Below are positions 45,908-54,921 of a stretch of 64,000 bases of DNA, piece after piece (within the stretch, counting starts at the first letter, position 1; every line of letters starts with the position of its first letter). The notes under the pieces were generated by a model. The model was given only the letters and a program-made list of their open reading frames with translations. It did no database searches and was not told the DNA's origin. The DNA comes from Jannaschia seohaensis (GTDB taxonomy: Bacteria; Pseudomonadota; Alphaproteobacteria; Rhodobacterales; Rhodobacteraceae): assembly GCF_900116765.1 (NCBI RefSeq), contig NZ_UETC01000014.1:47925-111924 (forward strand). The letters run 5' to 3'. Both the position numbers and the translations under genes were made by a program.

Positions 45908-47281
45908 ATGATCCCGGATGATGCGATAGGCGCCTTGGGCGCGATGCTAGGGGAACGCCTGAGCACGGGAAAGAGCGATCTGGCGCTGCATGGCCGCTCC
46001 GAGACCTGGCATGCGGAGATGCCGCCGGATGCCGTGTGTTATCCGCGCGATACCGAGGAAGTGTCCCGCATCGTGGCGCTCTGCGCACGCTATGGCGTGC
46101 CGGTGATCGGTTGGGGCACGGGCACGGCGTTGGAGGGGCACGCCTCGGCCCCGCGCGGCGGGCTGACGGTCGATTTCCGCGAGATGGCCGCGGTCCTGGA
46201 AGTGCGGGCCGAGGACATGCTGGTGCGGGTGCAGCCGGGCTGCACGCGCGGCGCGCTGAACACGGAACTGCGGGCGACGGGGCTGATGTTCCCGGTCGAC
46301 CCCGGGGCGGACGCGTCGCTGGGCGGGATGGCGATGACGCGGGCCTCGGGCACGACGGCGGTGCGCTATGGCACGATGCGCGACCAGGTCCGCGCGCTCG
46401 AAGTGGTGCTGCCGGACGGGCGGGTGATCCGGACCGGGACGCTCGCCGCGAAATCGAGTGCCGGGTACGACCTCACCGGGCTTTTCGTCGGATCGGAGGG
46501 GACGCTGGGCCTCGTCACCGAGTTGACCCTCAAGCTGCATGGGCAGCCGGAGGCGGTCTCCGCCGCGGTCTGCGCCTTCCCCTCGACCGAGGCGGCGATC
46601 GAGACGGTGATTCTGGCGACGCAGATGGGGCTCCGGCCCGCGCGGATCGAATTCGTGGACGCGGCGACGGCGGCGATCCTCAACGCTCATGACGGTGGCC
46701 GGTTCGAAGAGGCCCCGCATCTGCTGCTGGAGTTCCACGGCTCGGATGCCGCCGTGGCCGAAGAGGCGGAGCGGTTCGGCGATCTCGCGGCGGAGGCGGG
46801 GGCCGGGGGCTATCGCTGGGCGACCCAGGCGGAAGAGCGCACGGCGCTTTGGACGATGCGCCACCGTGCCTACCACACGATCCTGGCTTCCCGTCCCGGC
46901 TCGACCGCCGTGGTGACCGATGTCTGCGTGCCGATCAGCCGGATGGGGGACGCGATCGAGCGGGCCCGCGCGGAGATCGCCGCCAGTCCCATCCCGGGGC
47001 CGATCCTGGGCCATGTCGGCGACGGCAATTACCACGCCATCCTGCTGGTCGATCGGGGCGACCCGGCGGAACTGGCCGCGGCCAAACGGCTGTCGGACGG
47101 GATGGTGGCCCACGCGCTGGAGCTTGGGGGCACGGCCACGGGCGAGCATGGCGTGGGCCTGGGCAAGCTGCATTTCATGGAGCGCGAACATGGCGCCGCC
47201 TGGGACGTGATGGGCGCGATCAAGCGCGCCATCGACCCGGAGGGCATCATGAATCCCGGCAAGCTCGTGCGTCAGAACTGA
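45908..47281 (+). CDS. FAD-binding oxidase of the D-lactate dehydrogenase (cytochrome)/GlcD type
   Basis: A 457-residue flavoprotein that oxidises a 2-hydroxy acid, most likely D-lactate or glycolate, and passes electrons to the respiratory chain. Seen: PVIGWGTGTALEGHASAPRGGLTVDF, DPGADASLGGMAMTRASGTTAVRYGTMRDQV and VGSEGTLGLVTELTLKLH of the FAD-binding domain, then GHVGDGNYHAILLV and TATGEHGVGLGKL of the C-terminal domain. GGAGGA is eight bases before the ATG. Substrate not fixed by the sequence. Confidence 0.88.
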   Translation: MIPDDAIGALGAMLGERLSTGKSDLALHGRSETWHAEMPPDAVCYPRDTEEVSRIVALCARYGVPVIGWGTGTALEGHASAPRGGLTVDFREMAAVLEVRAEDMLVRVQPGCTRGALNTELRATGLMFPVDPGADASLGGMAMTRASGTTAVRYGTMRDQVRALEVVLPDGRVIRTGTLAAKSSAGYDLTGLFVGSEGTLGLVTELTLKLHGQPEAVSAAVCAFPSTEAAIETVILATQMGLRPARIEFVDAATAAILNAHDGGRFEEAPHLLLEFHGSDAAVAEEAERFGDLAAEAGAGGYRWATQAEERTALWTMRHRAYHTILASRPGSTAVVTDVCVPISRMGDAIERARAEIAASPIPGPILGHVGDGNYHAILLVDRGDPAELAAAKRLSDGMVAHALELGGTATGEHGVGLGKLHFMEREHGAAWDVMGAIKRAIDPEGIMNPGKLVRQN

Positions 47282-47291
47282 CGGGAGGGGC

Positions 47292-47360
47292 GGCGGGGTG
47301 AAACCCCGCCGTTCGCCGCGTCGCGGGGGCGTTCCGTAGGGCGGGGTTTCACCCCGCCGC
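47292..47360. repeat. REP palindrome pair, GTAGGGCGGGG type
   Basis: GGCGGGG-TGAAA-CCCCGCC at 47292-47310 faces GTAGGGCGGGGTTTCACCCC at 47336-47355, with the two halves in inverted order. It lies in the convergent gap between the FAD oxidase and DUF427 genes. Confidence 0.75.
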
Positions 47361-47369
47361 CAGCCGCGA

Positions 47370-47711
47370 TCAGATCTGCTCGACGGTTACTTTCGTTACG
47401 TAAAACGCCAAATACCCCTCGATGTCCTTGGCGTCGGGATTGGTCACATGCTCATAGGTCCAGGCCACGTCCGGGATGGAGCCGGCGGCCCCCTCATAGG
47501 AATAGTAATTGGCCATGCCCTTATGCGGGCAGCGCGTGGTGCTGTCCGAGCGCTCCAACAGCGCCATCGCCACGTCCTCGCGCGGGAAGTAAATGACGGG
47601 GTCCATGCCTCCCTCGACCAGCGACTTGGCGTTGCGGCTCTCGACCAGGACGCCGTCCTCGGTCCGCACGGTCCATGTCCCCTTGGCCGGGGAAACCTTG
47701 ATCTGGGTCAT
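47370..47711 (-). CDS. DUF427 family protein
   Basis: A 113-residue protein of the DUF427 family, recognised from DPVIYFPREDVAMALLERSDSTTRCPHKGMANYYSY and NPDAKDIEGYLAFYVTKV. The fold is a small beta barrel with a conserved CPxKG site; its biochemical function is unknown. It stands alone downstream of the pepP-type gene. Confidence 0.87.
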   Translation of the reverse strand: MTQIKVSPAKGTWTVRTEDGVLVESRNAKSLVEGGMDPVIYFPREDVAMALLERSDSTTRCPHKGMANYYSYEGAAGSIPDVAWTYEHVTNPDAKDIEGYLAFYVTKVTVEQI

Positions 47712-47778
47712 GCTCTCTCCTGGATCAGCTGTTGGCGCGGAGCCTAACGTCTGAGGGCCCTCGGCGGAACCCCGCGCA

Positions 47779-49563
47779 TCAGGAGCCCAGCGGTGCGGTC
47801 ATGCGCAGAAGCCAGTCGCGATCCGCCCCTTCGACCCGCGGCCCGATCCGCGCCGCGACCTCGGCGTGATAGGCGTCCAGCCAGGCGCGTTCGTCGGGCG
47901 ACAGCAGCTCGGCCGCGATCAGGCGGCGGTCGATCGGGACCCAGGTGAGTGTCTCGAAATCCAGCATCTTGCGGTCGTCGCCGCCCGCGGGGCGCTCCGC
48001 CTCGCGCACGACGATGAGGTTCTCTATGCGGATTCCGAAGGCGCCTTCGCGGTAGTAACCCGGCTCGTTCGACAGGATCATGCCCGGCGCCAGCGGCACC
48101 TGGGAGACGCGGCTGATCCGCTGCGGCCCTTCGTGGACGCCGAGATAGACGCCCACCCCGTGGCCGGTCCCGTGGTCGTAATCCTTATGCTCCGCCCAGA
48201 GCGGCGCGCGGGCCAGCGCATCGAGATGGCAGCCCGCGACGCCCTTGGGGAAGCGCGCGCGGCTAACGGCGATCATGCCCTGGAGGACGCGGGTGAAGTG
48301 GTGAGCGACCTCGGGGTCGGGCGCGGCGACGGGCACCGTCCGGGTGATGTCGGTCGTCCCGTCCAGATATTGCCCGCCCGAATCGACCAGCAGGACCGGC
48401 TCGCCCGCGATCGGTCGGTCCGTCTCCACGTTGACGCGGTAATGGGGCAAGGCGGCGTTGGGGCCCGCGCCGGCGATGGTCTCGAAGCTGATCTCCAGCA
48501 ACTGGTTGGTGTCGCGCCGGAAGCCCTCCAGCGCCTGGGCGACGCCGATCTCGGTCAGATCGTCGGGCCGGTCTTCGTCCAGCCAGCGCAGGAAGCGGAC
48601 CATGGCCGCCCCGTCGCGCAGATGCGCCTCGCGGGTGGCGTCGATCTCGGCTTCGGTCTTGCACGCCTTGGGGAGCGCCAGCGGGTCGTCCATCGCCCGC
48701 GCCTCGCCCGGCATTTCGGCCAGGGCGACGGGGCAGGTGGTCTTGTCGTAGCCGACCGCGCCTTCGATCCCGGCCAGGAGCGTCGGGAGCTGCTCGGACG
48801 GGACGACGCGCACCGCGTCCCCCAGGTGGTCGGCGACGGGCGTGGTCTTTTCTGGCGCGCAGATCAGGTCGACGGTCGCGTCGGCATGGATCACGGCGAA
48901 GGCCTGGGCGATGGGTGTCCGCTCGATATCGGCGCCGCGGATGTTGAGCAGCCAGGCGATGGCGTCGGGCTGAGTCGTGACGAAGGCGGCGACACCGGCC
49001 GCGCGCAGCGCCTCGGCGATCTGCGCCCGCTTTTCGGCATGGGCGCGTCCCGCGAGCGCGTCCGGATAGGCGCGCATCGCCCCCATGGGCGGGGCGGGAC
49101 GGTCCTCCCAGACGGCATCGACGCCGTTGGCGACGGGCTCCAGCGCGATGCCGTCGAGGCCGCGCAGCTTTTCCATCTCGGCCACCGTGTGCAGCCAGGG
49201 GTCGAAGCCGACGCGGCCGCCCTGGGGCAGAGCGGACTTCAGCCAGGCGGCCAGCGAAGTGTCGGGCCAAGCGACGCGCTCGAACGTGGCCGGGTCGGTC
49301 TGCGCCTTGGCCTGCACGGTATAGCGCCCATCGACGAAGAGCGCCGCCCGCCCGGCCAGGATGACCGCGAAGCCGGCCGAGCCGGTGAAGCCGCTGATCC
49401 AGGCCAGCCGCGCGTCGCAGGGGGCCACATATTCCCCCTGATGGGCGTCGGCGCGGGGCACGATGAAGGCGTCCAGCCCCTGCTCGGCCATCCAGGCGCG
49501 CAATCGGGCCACGCGGGGCGGGGCGTCCTGCGGGCGGGCGGTGACGTCGAAGGTCTGGAACAT
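47779..49563 (-). CDS. Xaa-Pro aminopeptidase (aminopeptidase P, M24B)
   Basis: A 594-residue three-domain aminopeptidase P, which removes N-terminal residues in front of proline. N-terminal creatinase-like domains (LDAFIVPRADAHQGEYV, then VDGRYTVQAK) precede the catalytic pita-bread domain with metal ligands in LVDSGGQYLDGTTDITRT (two Asp), GTGHGVGVYLGVHE (His), LSNEPGYY (Glu) and IRIENLI (Glu). The ATG at 49563 (MFQTFDVTAR) is the family-like start. Confidence 0.92.
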   Translation of the reverse strand: MFQTFDVTARPQDAPPRVARLRAWMAEQGLDAFIVPRADAHQGEYVAPCDARLAWISGFTGSAGFAVILAGRAALFVDGRYTVQAKAQTDPATFERVAWPDTSLAAWLKSALPQGGRVGFDPWLHTVAEMEKLRGLDGIALEPVANGVDAVWEDRPAPPMGAMRAYPDALAGRAHAEKRAQIAEALRAAGVAAFVTTQPDAIAWLLNIRGADIERTPIAQAFAVIHADATVDLICAPEKTTPVADHLGDAVRVVPSEQLPTLLAGIEGAVGYDKTTCPVALAEMPGEARAMDDPLALPKACKTEAEIDATREAHLRDGAAMVRFLRWLDEDRPDDLTEIGVAQALEGFRRDTNQLLEISFETIAGAGPNAALPHYRVNVETDRPIAGEPVLLVDSGGQYLDGTTDITRTVPVAAPDPEVAHHFTRVLQGMIAVSRARFPKGVAGCHLDALARAPLWAEHKDYDHGTGHGVGVYLGVHEGPQRISRVSQVPLAPGMILSNEPGYYREGAFGIRIENLIVVREAERPAGGDDRKMLDFETLTWVPIDRRLIAAELLSPDERAWLDAYHAEVAARIGPRVEGADRDWLLRMTAPLGS

Positions 49564-49605
49564 GGGGCTCTCCGTCTTGCTGGCTCTCTGTCCCATGTCG
49601 GGGGC

Positions 49606-49627
49606 GGCGGGGCCAGCCCCGCCCTAC
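49606..49627. repeat. Single REP unit, GTAGGGCGGGG type
   Basis: Read on the minus strand it begins GTAGGGCGGGGCTGG and pairs GGCGGGG with CCCCGCC. It lies just upstream of the aminopeptidase P gene. Confidence 0.6.
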
Positions 49628-49659
49628 GGGTCCGCTGCCCCGAGCGTTGTCCGGCGGGT

Positions 49660-49697
49660 GGCGCGCCATGCGCCGGAGTATTTTTGGCCAGAAGAAG
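49660..49697 (+). repeat. Dispersed GGAGTATTT element, copy 6 (head shortened)
   Basis: A small palindrome GGCGC/GCGCC replaces the GGGGC head; then GCGCCGGAGTATTTTTGGCC and AGAAGAAG as in copy 1. It lies between two minus-strand genes in the shared plus orientation. Confidence 0.75.
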
Positions 49698-49735
49698 AGA
49701 CGGGCGCGCGCAGGGCTCGGGCCGCCGCTCCGCGG

Positions 49736-50338
49736 TCAGTCGTCGGGGCGCTTGAGCGAGAACAGCTCGGTCACCCGGGCATAGTCGCGGTATCCGAGGC
49801 GAGCGAGCGGCTGGAACCTCGTCACGTCGAAGCGGCCGTCGACCACGCAGTCGTCGCGCATATGAACCCCCGTGACTTCGCCGAAGACGGCGAAGTTTGC
49901 CTCGCCGGGCAGTTTCACGATCTGCGTCAGCTTGCATTCCAGCGCGGCGGGGGCGCCTTCGACACGGGGGCAATCGATGGTCTCGCATTGCCGCTTGGCG
50001 ATCCCGGCCACGGCGAACTCGTCCGTCCCCGCCGGATGGGTGCCGGAGGTCACGTTCATCACATCGCGGGCCGCATATTCGACCACGTTGACGCAGAATA
50101 CGCCGCTTTCGCGAATCTGGGCCACGCTGTCCTTGGTGCCGTCCCGGTCGTCCTTGGCGGAGGTGGAGGCGAACATGACCTGCGGCGGCACATAGGCGAC
50201 CGCGTTGAAGAAGCTGTAGGGCGCGAGGTTGTCGCCTTGGCTGGCGCGTGTGCTGATCCAGCCGATCGGCCGGGGCGAGACGATGGCGTTGAACGGATTG
50301 TGCGGCAGGCCGTGGCCGTCCTCGGGGCGGTAGAACAT
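49736..50338 (-). CDS. Flavin reductase-like protein (FMN-binding split barrel)
   Basis: A 200-residue FMN-binding protein: NAIVSPRPIGWISTRASQGDNLAPYSFFNAVAYVPPQVMFAS is the flavin reductase domain motif, followed by RESGVFCVNVV and CKLTQIVKLP. Members reduce flavin with NAD(P)H or act as oxygenase partners; a partner is not visible nearby. The ATG at 50338 (MFYRPEDGHG) is the family-like start. Confidence 0.87.
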   Translation of the reverse strand: MFYRPEDGHGLPHNPFNAIVSPRPIGWISTRASQGDNLAPYSFFNAVAYVPPQVMFASTSAKDDRDGTKDSVAQIRESGVFCVNVVEYAARDVMNVTSGTHPAGTDEFAVAGIAKRQCETIDCPRVEGAPAALECKLTQIVKLPGEANFAVFGEVTGVHMRDDCVVDGRFDVTRFQPLARLGYRDYARVTELFSLKRPDD

Positions 50339-50449
50339 GGGGGTCTCGTCCGTTTGTGGCGGTCGCCCTGGCTTAGGCCGGGCGAGGGGCGGGCCGCAAC
50401 CGCCCGCTTTCGGGTGGCGCCGGGCGTCCGCCCGCGCCACAACCCGCCC

Positions 50450-50947
50450 ATGGAATTGATGCGCGAGACCGAAGACGACCGCTGGGAAGTGGAGGCCCTG
50501 TTCGACCTGTGCTTCGCGCCCGGGCGCGAAGCGCTGTCCTCCTACCGCTTGCGGGAGGGGGTGCCCATGGCGCGGGATCTCTGCCTCGTGGCACGGGGAT
50601 CGGCGGGCGAGGTAGCGGGCGCGATCCGCTTCTGGCCGGTCCGTGTGGGCGACCGCTGGGACGCGATGCTGCTCGGTCCCGTCGCCGTGCACCCGACGCG
50701 GCAGGGGGAGGGGCTGGGCGCCTATCTGCTTCAATCGGGGCTGGACCGGGCCGCGGTCGCGGGCGTGGAGCGCGTGCTGCTTGTGGGGGACGCCCCGTAT
50801 TATTCGCGCTTCGGCTTCAGGCGCTTGGACGGTGTCGAGATGCCGCCGCCGACCAACCCCGAGCGCGTCCTGGGTATCTGGGACTGGGAGGGCGTGCGGG
50901 GGCGCGTCACCCGGGCCTTGCCGGGGGGCGACGCACACCCCACTTAA
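50450..50947 (+). CDS. GNAT-family N-acetyltransferase (YhbS-like)
   Basis: A 165-residue acetyltransferase with AMLLGPVAVHPTRQGEGLGAYLLQSGLDRAA, the acetyl-CoA motif RQGEGLG, and VLLVGDAPYYSRFGFRR, the motif of the YhbS group. Substrate unknown. EcsC follows six bases after the stop, and the flavin reductase gene is divergent on the other side. Confidence 0.85.
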   Translation: MELMRETEDDRWEVEALFDLCFAPGREALSSYRLREGVPMARDLCLVARGSAGEVAGAIRFWPVRVGDRWDAMLLGPVAVHPTRQGEGLGAYLLQSGLDRAAVAGVERVLLVGDAPYYSRFGFRRLDGVEMPPPTNPERVLGIWDWEGVRGRVTRALPGGDAHPT

Positions 50948-50953
50948 CGCTCT

Positions 50954-51715
50954 ATGAGCGACGATCGGATTGGACGGCAGCAGATCTTCGAGCCCCTTGA
51001 TCGGGAGGAAGAACTCGACAGGCTGGCGGCACGCATGAAGGCGGCGAATTCGTCCGCCATGCAGCTGATGAACTTCATCGGGACGCGGGCGGAAAGCCTG
51101 CTCGATATGCTGCCGGAGCCCGCCAAAAGCGGGCTGGAGCGGGCGACCGCGATCGCGCTGGAACAGGCGTTCAATGCCGCAGCCTATTCCCGGGGCCGGA
51201 TCCGCGACACCTCCGACTGGCTGACCCGCGCTGTGACCCTGGGGACCGGGGCGGCCGGGGGCATGGGCGGCCTGCCTTCGGCTCTGGCGGAACTGCCGGT
51301 GACCACCACCGTCATGCTGCGCGCGATCCAGGGGATCGCCGACGAGCACGGGTTGGACCCGGCCAAGCCCGAGGTCCGGGCGGCCTGCCTGAAGGTCTTT
51401 GCCGCCGCAGGGCCGCTGGATGACGATGACGGGGCGGATCTTTCCTTCATCACGATGCGGCTGACGCTGACGGGCGGCACGGTGCAGGGGCTGATCGCCA
51501 AGATCGCGCCGCGCCTCGCGGTCCCCCTGGGTCAGAAGGTCGCGGCCCAGGCCGTGCCCATCCTCGGCGCCGCGGCGGGCGCGGCCACCAACTACGTCTA
51601 TACCTCCTACTACCAGGAGATGGCGCGGGTGCAGTTCGGCCTGATGCGATTGGCCGAGCAGGGAGGGGAGCCGCTGGAGCGGCTTGTCCACGATCTGCGC
51701 AGGCGGCTGCTCTGA
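50954..51715 (+). CDS. EcsC-family protein
   Basis: A 253-residue protein with the EcsC signature LERATAIALEQAFNAAAYS, the glycine-rich helix GTGAAGGMGGLPSALAELPVTTTVMLRAIQGIADEHG and the end segment LGAAAGAATNYVYTSYYQEMAR. EcsC of Bacillus is linked to protein secretion and an ABC transporter, but the biochemical role is unknown. A hairpin follows its stop. Confidence 0.85.
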   Translation: MSDDRIGRQQIFEPLDREEELDRLAARMKAANSSAMQLMNFIGTRAESLLDMLPEPAKSGLERATAIALEQAFNAAAYSRGRIRDTSDWLTRAVTLGTGAAGGMGGLPSALAELPVTTTVMLRAIQGIADEHGLDPAKPEVRAACLKVFAAAGPLDDDDGADLSFITMRLTLTGGTVQGLIAKIAPRLAVPLGQKVAAQAVPILGAAAGAATNYVYTSYYQEMARVQFGLMRLAEQGGEPLERLVHDLRRRLL

Positions 51716-51718
51716 CGG

Positions 51719-51738
51719 AGGTCCAGGCTGCTGGACCT
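51719..51738 (+). terminator. Possible terminator hairpin after the EcsC gene
   Basis: AGGTCCAG (51719-51726) pairs perfectly with CTGGACCT (51731-51738) over the loop GCTG. No T run follows, so termination strength is uncertain. Confidence 0.4.
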
Positions 51739-51778
51739 GATCCTGCCTTAGATGGTGGTCGCGCCTTTGGCGGGCGGA

Positions 51779-51824
51779 CCGGGGGCCAGCCCCCGGACCC
51801 CGGAGTATTTTCCGCCAGAAGAAG
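51779..51824 (+). repeat. Dispersed GGAGTATTT element, copy 7
   Basis: Hairpin CCGGGGGC-CA-GCCCCCGG at 51779-51796, then ACCCCGGAGTATTTTCCG and CCAGAAGAAG. It lies in the convergent gap between the EcsC and msrB genes. Confidence 0.85.
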
Positions 51825-51904
51825 AGCGCCAGGAGCAGAGCACCGTCGTGCCGTTCGCTCCGCCGGACCGTTTCTTGCGAGGGGGCGGCGACCCCGGCCC
51901 AGCG

Positions 51905-52309
51905 TCAGTCTTCTTCGGGCTCGAAGGTCAGGGCGACGCCATTGATGCAGTAGCGCAGGCCCGTGGGTTTCGGCCCGTCGGGAAAGACATGCCCCAGATG
52001 GCCGTCGCAGCGGCTGCAGTGGACCTCGGTGCGGCGCATGAACCAGGAATTGTCCTCGCTCTCGCCCACCAGCTCACTCTCGGTCCCGTCGACCGGCTGA
52101 TAAAAGGACGGCCAGCCCGTTCCGCTTTCGAACTTGTGCGCCTGATCGAAGAGCGGCGCGCCGCAGCCTTTGCAGAGATAGGTGCCGGGGCTCTTCGGGA
52201 AATCCTCATGGGTGCCCGCGCGCTCGGTTCCGTGCTTGCGAAGCACCTTGTAGGCTTCTGGGCCGAGCTGGTCCCGCCACTCGGCATCCGTCTTGACGAC
52301 CTTCTCCAT
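51905..52309 (-). CDS. msrB: Peptide-methionine (R)-S-oxide reductase MsrB
   Basis: Repairs oxidised methionine (R epimer) in proteins. The 134 residues hold the zinc pairs CKGCGAP and CSRCDGHLGHVFPDGP and the catalytic cysteine in LRYCINGVAL. The ATG at 52309 (MEKVVKTDAEW) is the family-like start; the open frame upstream lacks family sequence. Divergent from olsB. Confidence 0.94.
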   Translation of the reverse strand: MEKVVKTDAEWRDQLGPEAYKVLRKHGTERAGTHEDFPKSPGTYLCKGCGAPLFDQAHKFESGTGWPSFYQPVDGTESELVGESEDNSWFMRRTEVHCSRCDGHLGHVFPDGPKPTGLRYCINGVALTFEPEED

Positions 52310-52382
52310 CGGGGATGTCCTCTCGCTTGGCCTCATAGAAAGGTGCAGATAGGGGGCTGAGGCGGTTACGGAAAGGGCCGGG

Positions 52383-53069
52383 ATGAAGATCGAGGCGGGA
52401 CGGCTCTCTGCACGGGTGGTGCCCATGGGGCAGGCCGGCGGTGCCCTGGCTCTGCGCGCGGCGGTCTTCAGGGGCGGCGCCTGCGACCGGGACCCGTTCG
52501 ATGACGCCGCCTCCCATGTGGTGATTGAAGCGGGCGGAACGGTCCTGGCCGCCGCGCGGCTGACGGCGCAGGGACCGGACGCGGTGATCCGGGGCTACAC
52601 GGCGGGGGTCTACGATCTGAGGCGCTTCGCGCGCGCCTTTCCCCGCGCGCTAGAGGTCGGCCGCATCTGCATCGCGCCGGGGTGTTCCGACCCGGACGTG
52701 CCGCGCCTCTTGCTGGCGGTTTTCGCGCAGGTGGTCGAGCGGGAGGCCGCAGCTGTCCTTTACGGCTGCACCTCGTTCCCGCCGGAAGCGGCGCCCCTGG
52801 CCCGGCTTTCCGGCCGGACGGCACCGCCCGACTGGGCGCCTGCCCGCCGCGCGCCCGAGACCTGGCCTCTGACCGGCGCGACCGGCCCTTTGCCGCCTTT
52901 GATGCGCGCCTATCTGAGCCTGGGCGCGGTGGTGTCCGACCATGCCGTCGTGGACCGCGACCTGGGTACCGTGCACGTCTTTACCGCCCTGCCCATCGCC
53001 GCGATCCCGCCGGGACGCGCGCGCCTGCTCACGGGCATGCTGGCCGGGCAGTTGATGACCGCCGATTGA
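52383..53069 (+). CDS. olsB: L-ornithine N-acyltransferase OlsB-like (ornithine lipid synthesis)
   Basis: A 228-residue GNAT-fold acyltransferase that joins a 3-hydroxyacyl group to ornithine, making lyso-ornithine lipid. Seen: LALRAAVFRGGACDRDPFDD, the EVGRICIAP strand, VLYGCTSFP and LPPLMRAYLSLGAVVSDHAVVDRDLGTVHVFTALPIAAIPPGR, all usual OlsB segments. The partner acyltransferase OlsA, often adjacent, is not next to it. Assignment is by sequence pattern only. Confidence 0.8.
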   Translation: MKIEAGRLSARVVPMGQAGGALALRAAVFRGGACDRDPFDDAASHVVIEAGGTVLAAARLTAQGPDAVIRGYTAGVYDLRRFARAFPRALEVGRICIAPGCSDPDVPRLLLAVFAQVVEREAAAVLYGCTSFPPEAAPLARLSGRTAPPDWAPARRAPETWPLTGATGPLPPLMRAYLSLGAVVSDHAVVDRDLGTVHVFTALPIAAIPPGRARLLTGMLAGQLMTAD

Positions 53070-53100
53070 CGGCGCGTGCGGCGGCGCCTAGCTGCGCCTC

Positions 53101-54921
53101 ATGGCTCGCGCACCGCTTCTGCAACTCACCGATGTTTCGCTCACCTTCGGGGGGACGCCTCTGTTCTCCGACCTCTCGCTGGTGGTCCAGCCCGGCGACC
53201 GGGTGGCGCTGGTGGGCCGCAACGGGTCGGGTAAGTCGACGCTGATGAAGGTCATGGCGGGCCTCGTGGAGCCCGACCGGGGGGAGCGAGTACTCTCGCC
53301 CGGCACCTCCGTCGGCTATATGGAGCAGGACCCGGATCTGAGCGGCTATGCCACGCTGGGCGACTATGCCGTGTCAGGCCTGGAGCCCTCCGAGGCGTGG
53401 CGGGTGGAAGCGGTGGCGGAGGGGCTGAAGCTGCCGCTCGATGCGGATCCCGCGGCGGCCTCCGGCGGCGAACGGCGGCGCGCGGCGCTGGCCAAGCTGC
53501 TGGCCGAGGGGCCGGAGCTGATGCTGCTGGACGAGCCGACGAACCATCTGGATATCGAGGCCATCGCCTGGCTGGAGCGGGAGCTGGCCGAGACCCGAGC
53601 GGCCTATGTCGTGATCTCCCATGACCGCGCCTTCCTATCGGCGCTGACCCGCGCGACGCTCTGGGTCGACCGGGGGCAGGTGCGGCGGCAGGAGAAGGGC
53701 TTCGACAGCTTCGAGGCCTGGCGCGACAAGGCCTGGGAGGAAGAGGACCAGCAGCGCCATAAACTGAACCGGCTCATCAAATCCGAGGCGCGCTGGGCGG
53801 TCGAGGGCATCTCGGCCCGGCGCAAGCGCAACCAGGGCCGGGTCCGTGCGCTGGCCGCGTTGCGGGCGGAGCGGGCGGCGCAGGTCAAGCGCGCCGGAAC
53901 CGCGGCGCTGGAGCTGGACTCCGGACCCTCCAGCGGCAAACGTGTGATCGAAGCTCGCGGTATTTCAAAGTCTTACGATGAGAAGGTGATACTTCGGGAT
54001 TTCGACCTGCGCGTCCAGCGCGGAGATCGGGTCGCCTTCGTTGGCCCGAACGGCGTCGGGAAAACGACTGTTCTCAAGATGTTGTTGGGCGAAGTTCAAC
54101 CGGACAGCGGGACCGTCACCCTCGGCACCAACCTGGAGGTCGCTGTCTTCGACCAGACGCGGGAGAAGCTGGACGGGGACAAGACGCTCTGGGACAACCT
54201 GACGCTCGATCCGTCGCTTGGCGTATCGGGGGCGTCCGACCAGGTTATGGTGCGCGGCACGCCGCGGCACGTGGCCGGCTATCTCAAGGATTTCCTGTTC
54301 GACGACAAGCAGTTGAAGGCGCCGGTGCGGTCGCTGTCGGGGGGCGAGAAGGCGCGGCTGCTCTTGGCGCGGATCATGGCGCTGCCCTCGAACCTGCTGG
54401 TGCTGGACGAGCCGACAAACGATCTTGACATCGAGACGTTGGATCTGCTGCAGGACGTGTTGGGAGAGTATGACGGCACCGTTCTGCTCGTGAGCCACGA
54501 CCGCGATTTCCTCGATCGCGTCGCGACGCAGACCGTGGCGATGGAGGGCGATGGCCGGGCCGTCGTCTATCCCGGCGGCTGGTCGGATTATAGATCTCAA
54601 CGTCCCGATGAAAGCCGCGGAAAACGCACGGAAAAGAAAAAGGCCAAGCCCGCTCAGGCCGCCGCGCCCGCGCCCGTGCCCAAGGCCGAGGGGCTGAGCT
54701 ACACGGAGCGTCACCGGCTCGACGCGCTCCCTGCCGAGATCGAACGGCTGGAGGCCGAGATCGGCAAACTGGAGCAGCTTCTCGCCGACCCGGATCTTTT
54801 CAATCGCGAGCCGGTCAAGTTCCGCAAGGCGACCGAGGCGCTGACGGAGCGGCAGACCAAGCTTTCCGCCGCCGAAGAGGAATGGTTGGATTTGGAGGGC
54901 AAGGCGGAGGCGGCCCAGTAG
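53101..54921 (+). CDS. ABC-F ATP-binding cassette protein (Uup-like)
   Basis: A 606-residue protein with two ABC domains and no membrane segments: Walker A sites GRNGSGKST and GPNGVGKTT, signatures ASGGERRRAALAKL and LSGGEKARLLLARI, Walker B LMLLDEPTNHLD and LVLDEPTNDLD, and a C-terminal coiled coil (about residues 535-605) like that of Uup. ABC-F proteins act on the ribosome or on DNA metabolism. Its TAG stop lies inside a REP sequence. Confidence 0.92.
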   Translation: MARAPLLQLTDVSLTFGGTPLFSDLSLVVQPGDRVALVGRNGSGKSTLMKVMAGLVEPDRGERVLSPGTSVGYMEQDPDLSGYATLGDYAVSGLEPSEAWRVEAVAEGLKLPLDADPAAASGGERRRAALAKLLAEGPELMLLDEPTNHLDIEAIAWLERELAETRAAYVVISHDRAFLSALTRATLWVDRGQVRRQEKGFDSFEAWRDKAWEEEDQQRHKLNRLIKSEARWAVEGISARRKRNQGRVRALAALRAERAAQVKRAGTAALELDSGPSSGKRVIEARGISKSYDEKVILRDFDLRVQRGDRVAFVGPNGVGKTTVLKMLLGEVQPDSGTVTLGTNLEVAVFDQTREKLDGDKTLWDNLTLDPSLGVSGASDQVMVRGTPRHVAGYLKDFLFDDKQLKAPVRSLSGGEKARLLLARIMALPSNLLVLDEPTNDLDIETLDLLQDVLGEYDGTVLLVSHDRDFLDRVATQTVAMEGDGRAVVYPGGWSDYRSQRPDESRGKRTEKKKAKPAQAAAPAPVPKAEGLSYTERHRLDALPAEIERLEAEIGKLEQLLADPDLFNREPVKFRKATEALTERQTKLSAAEEEWLDLEGKAEAAQ

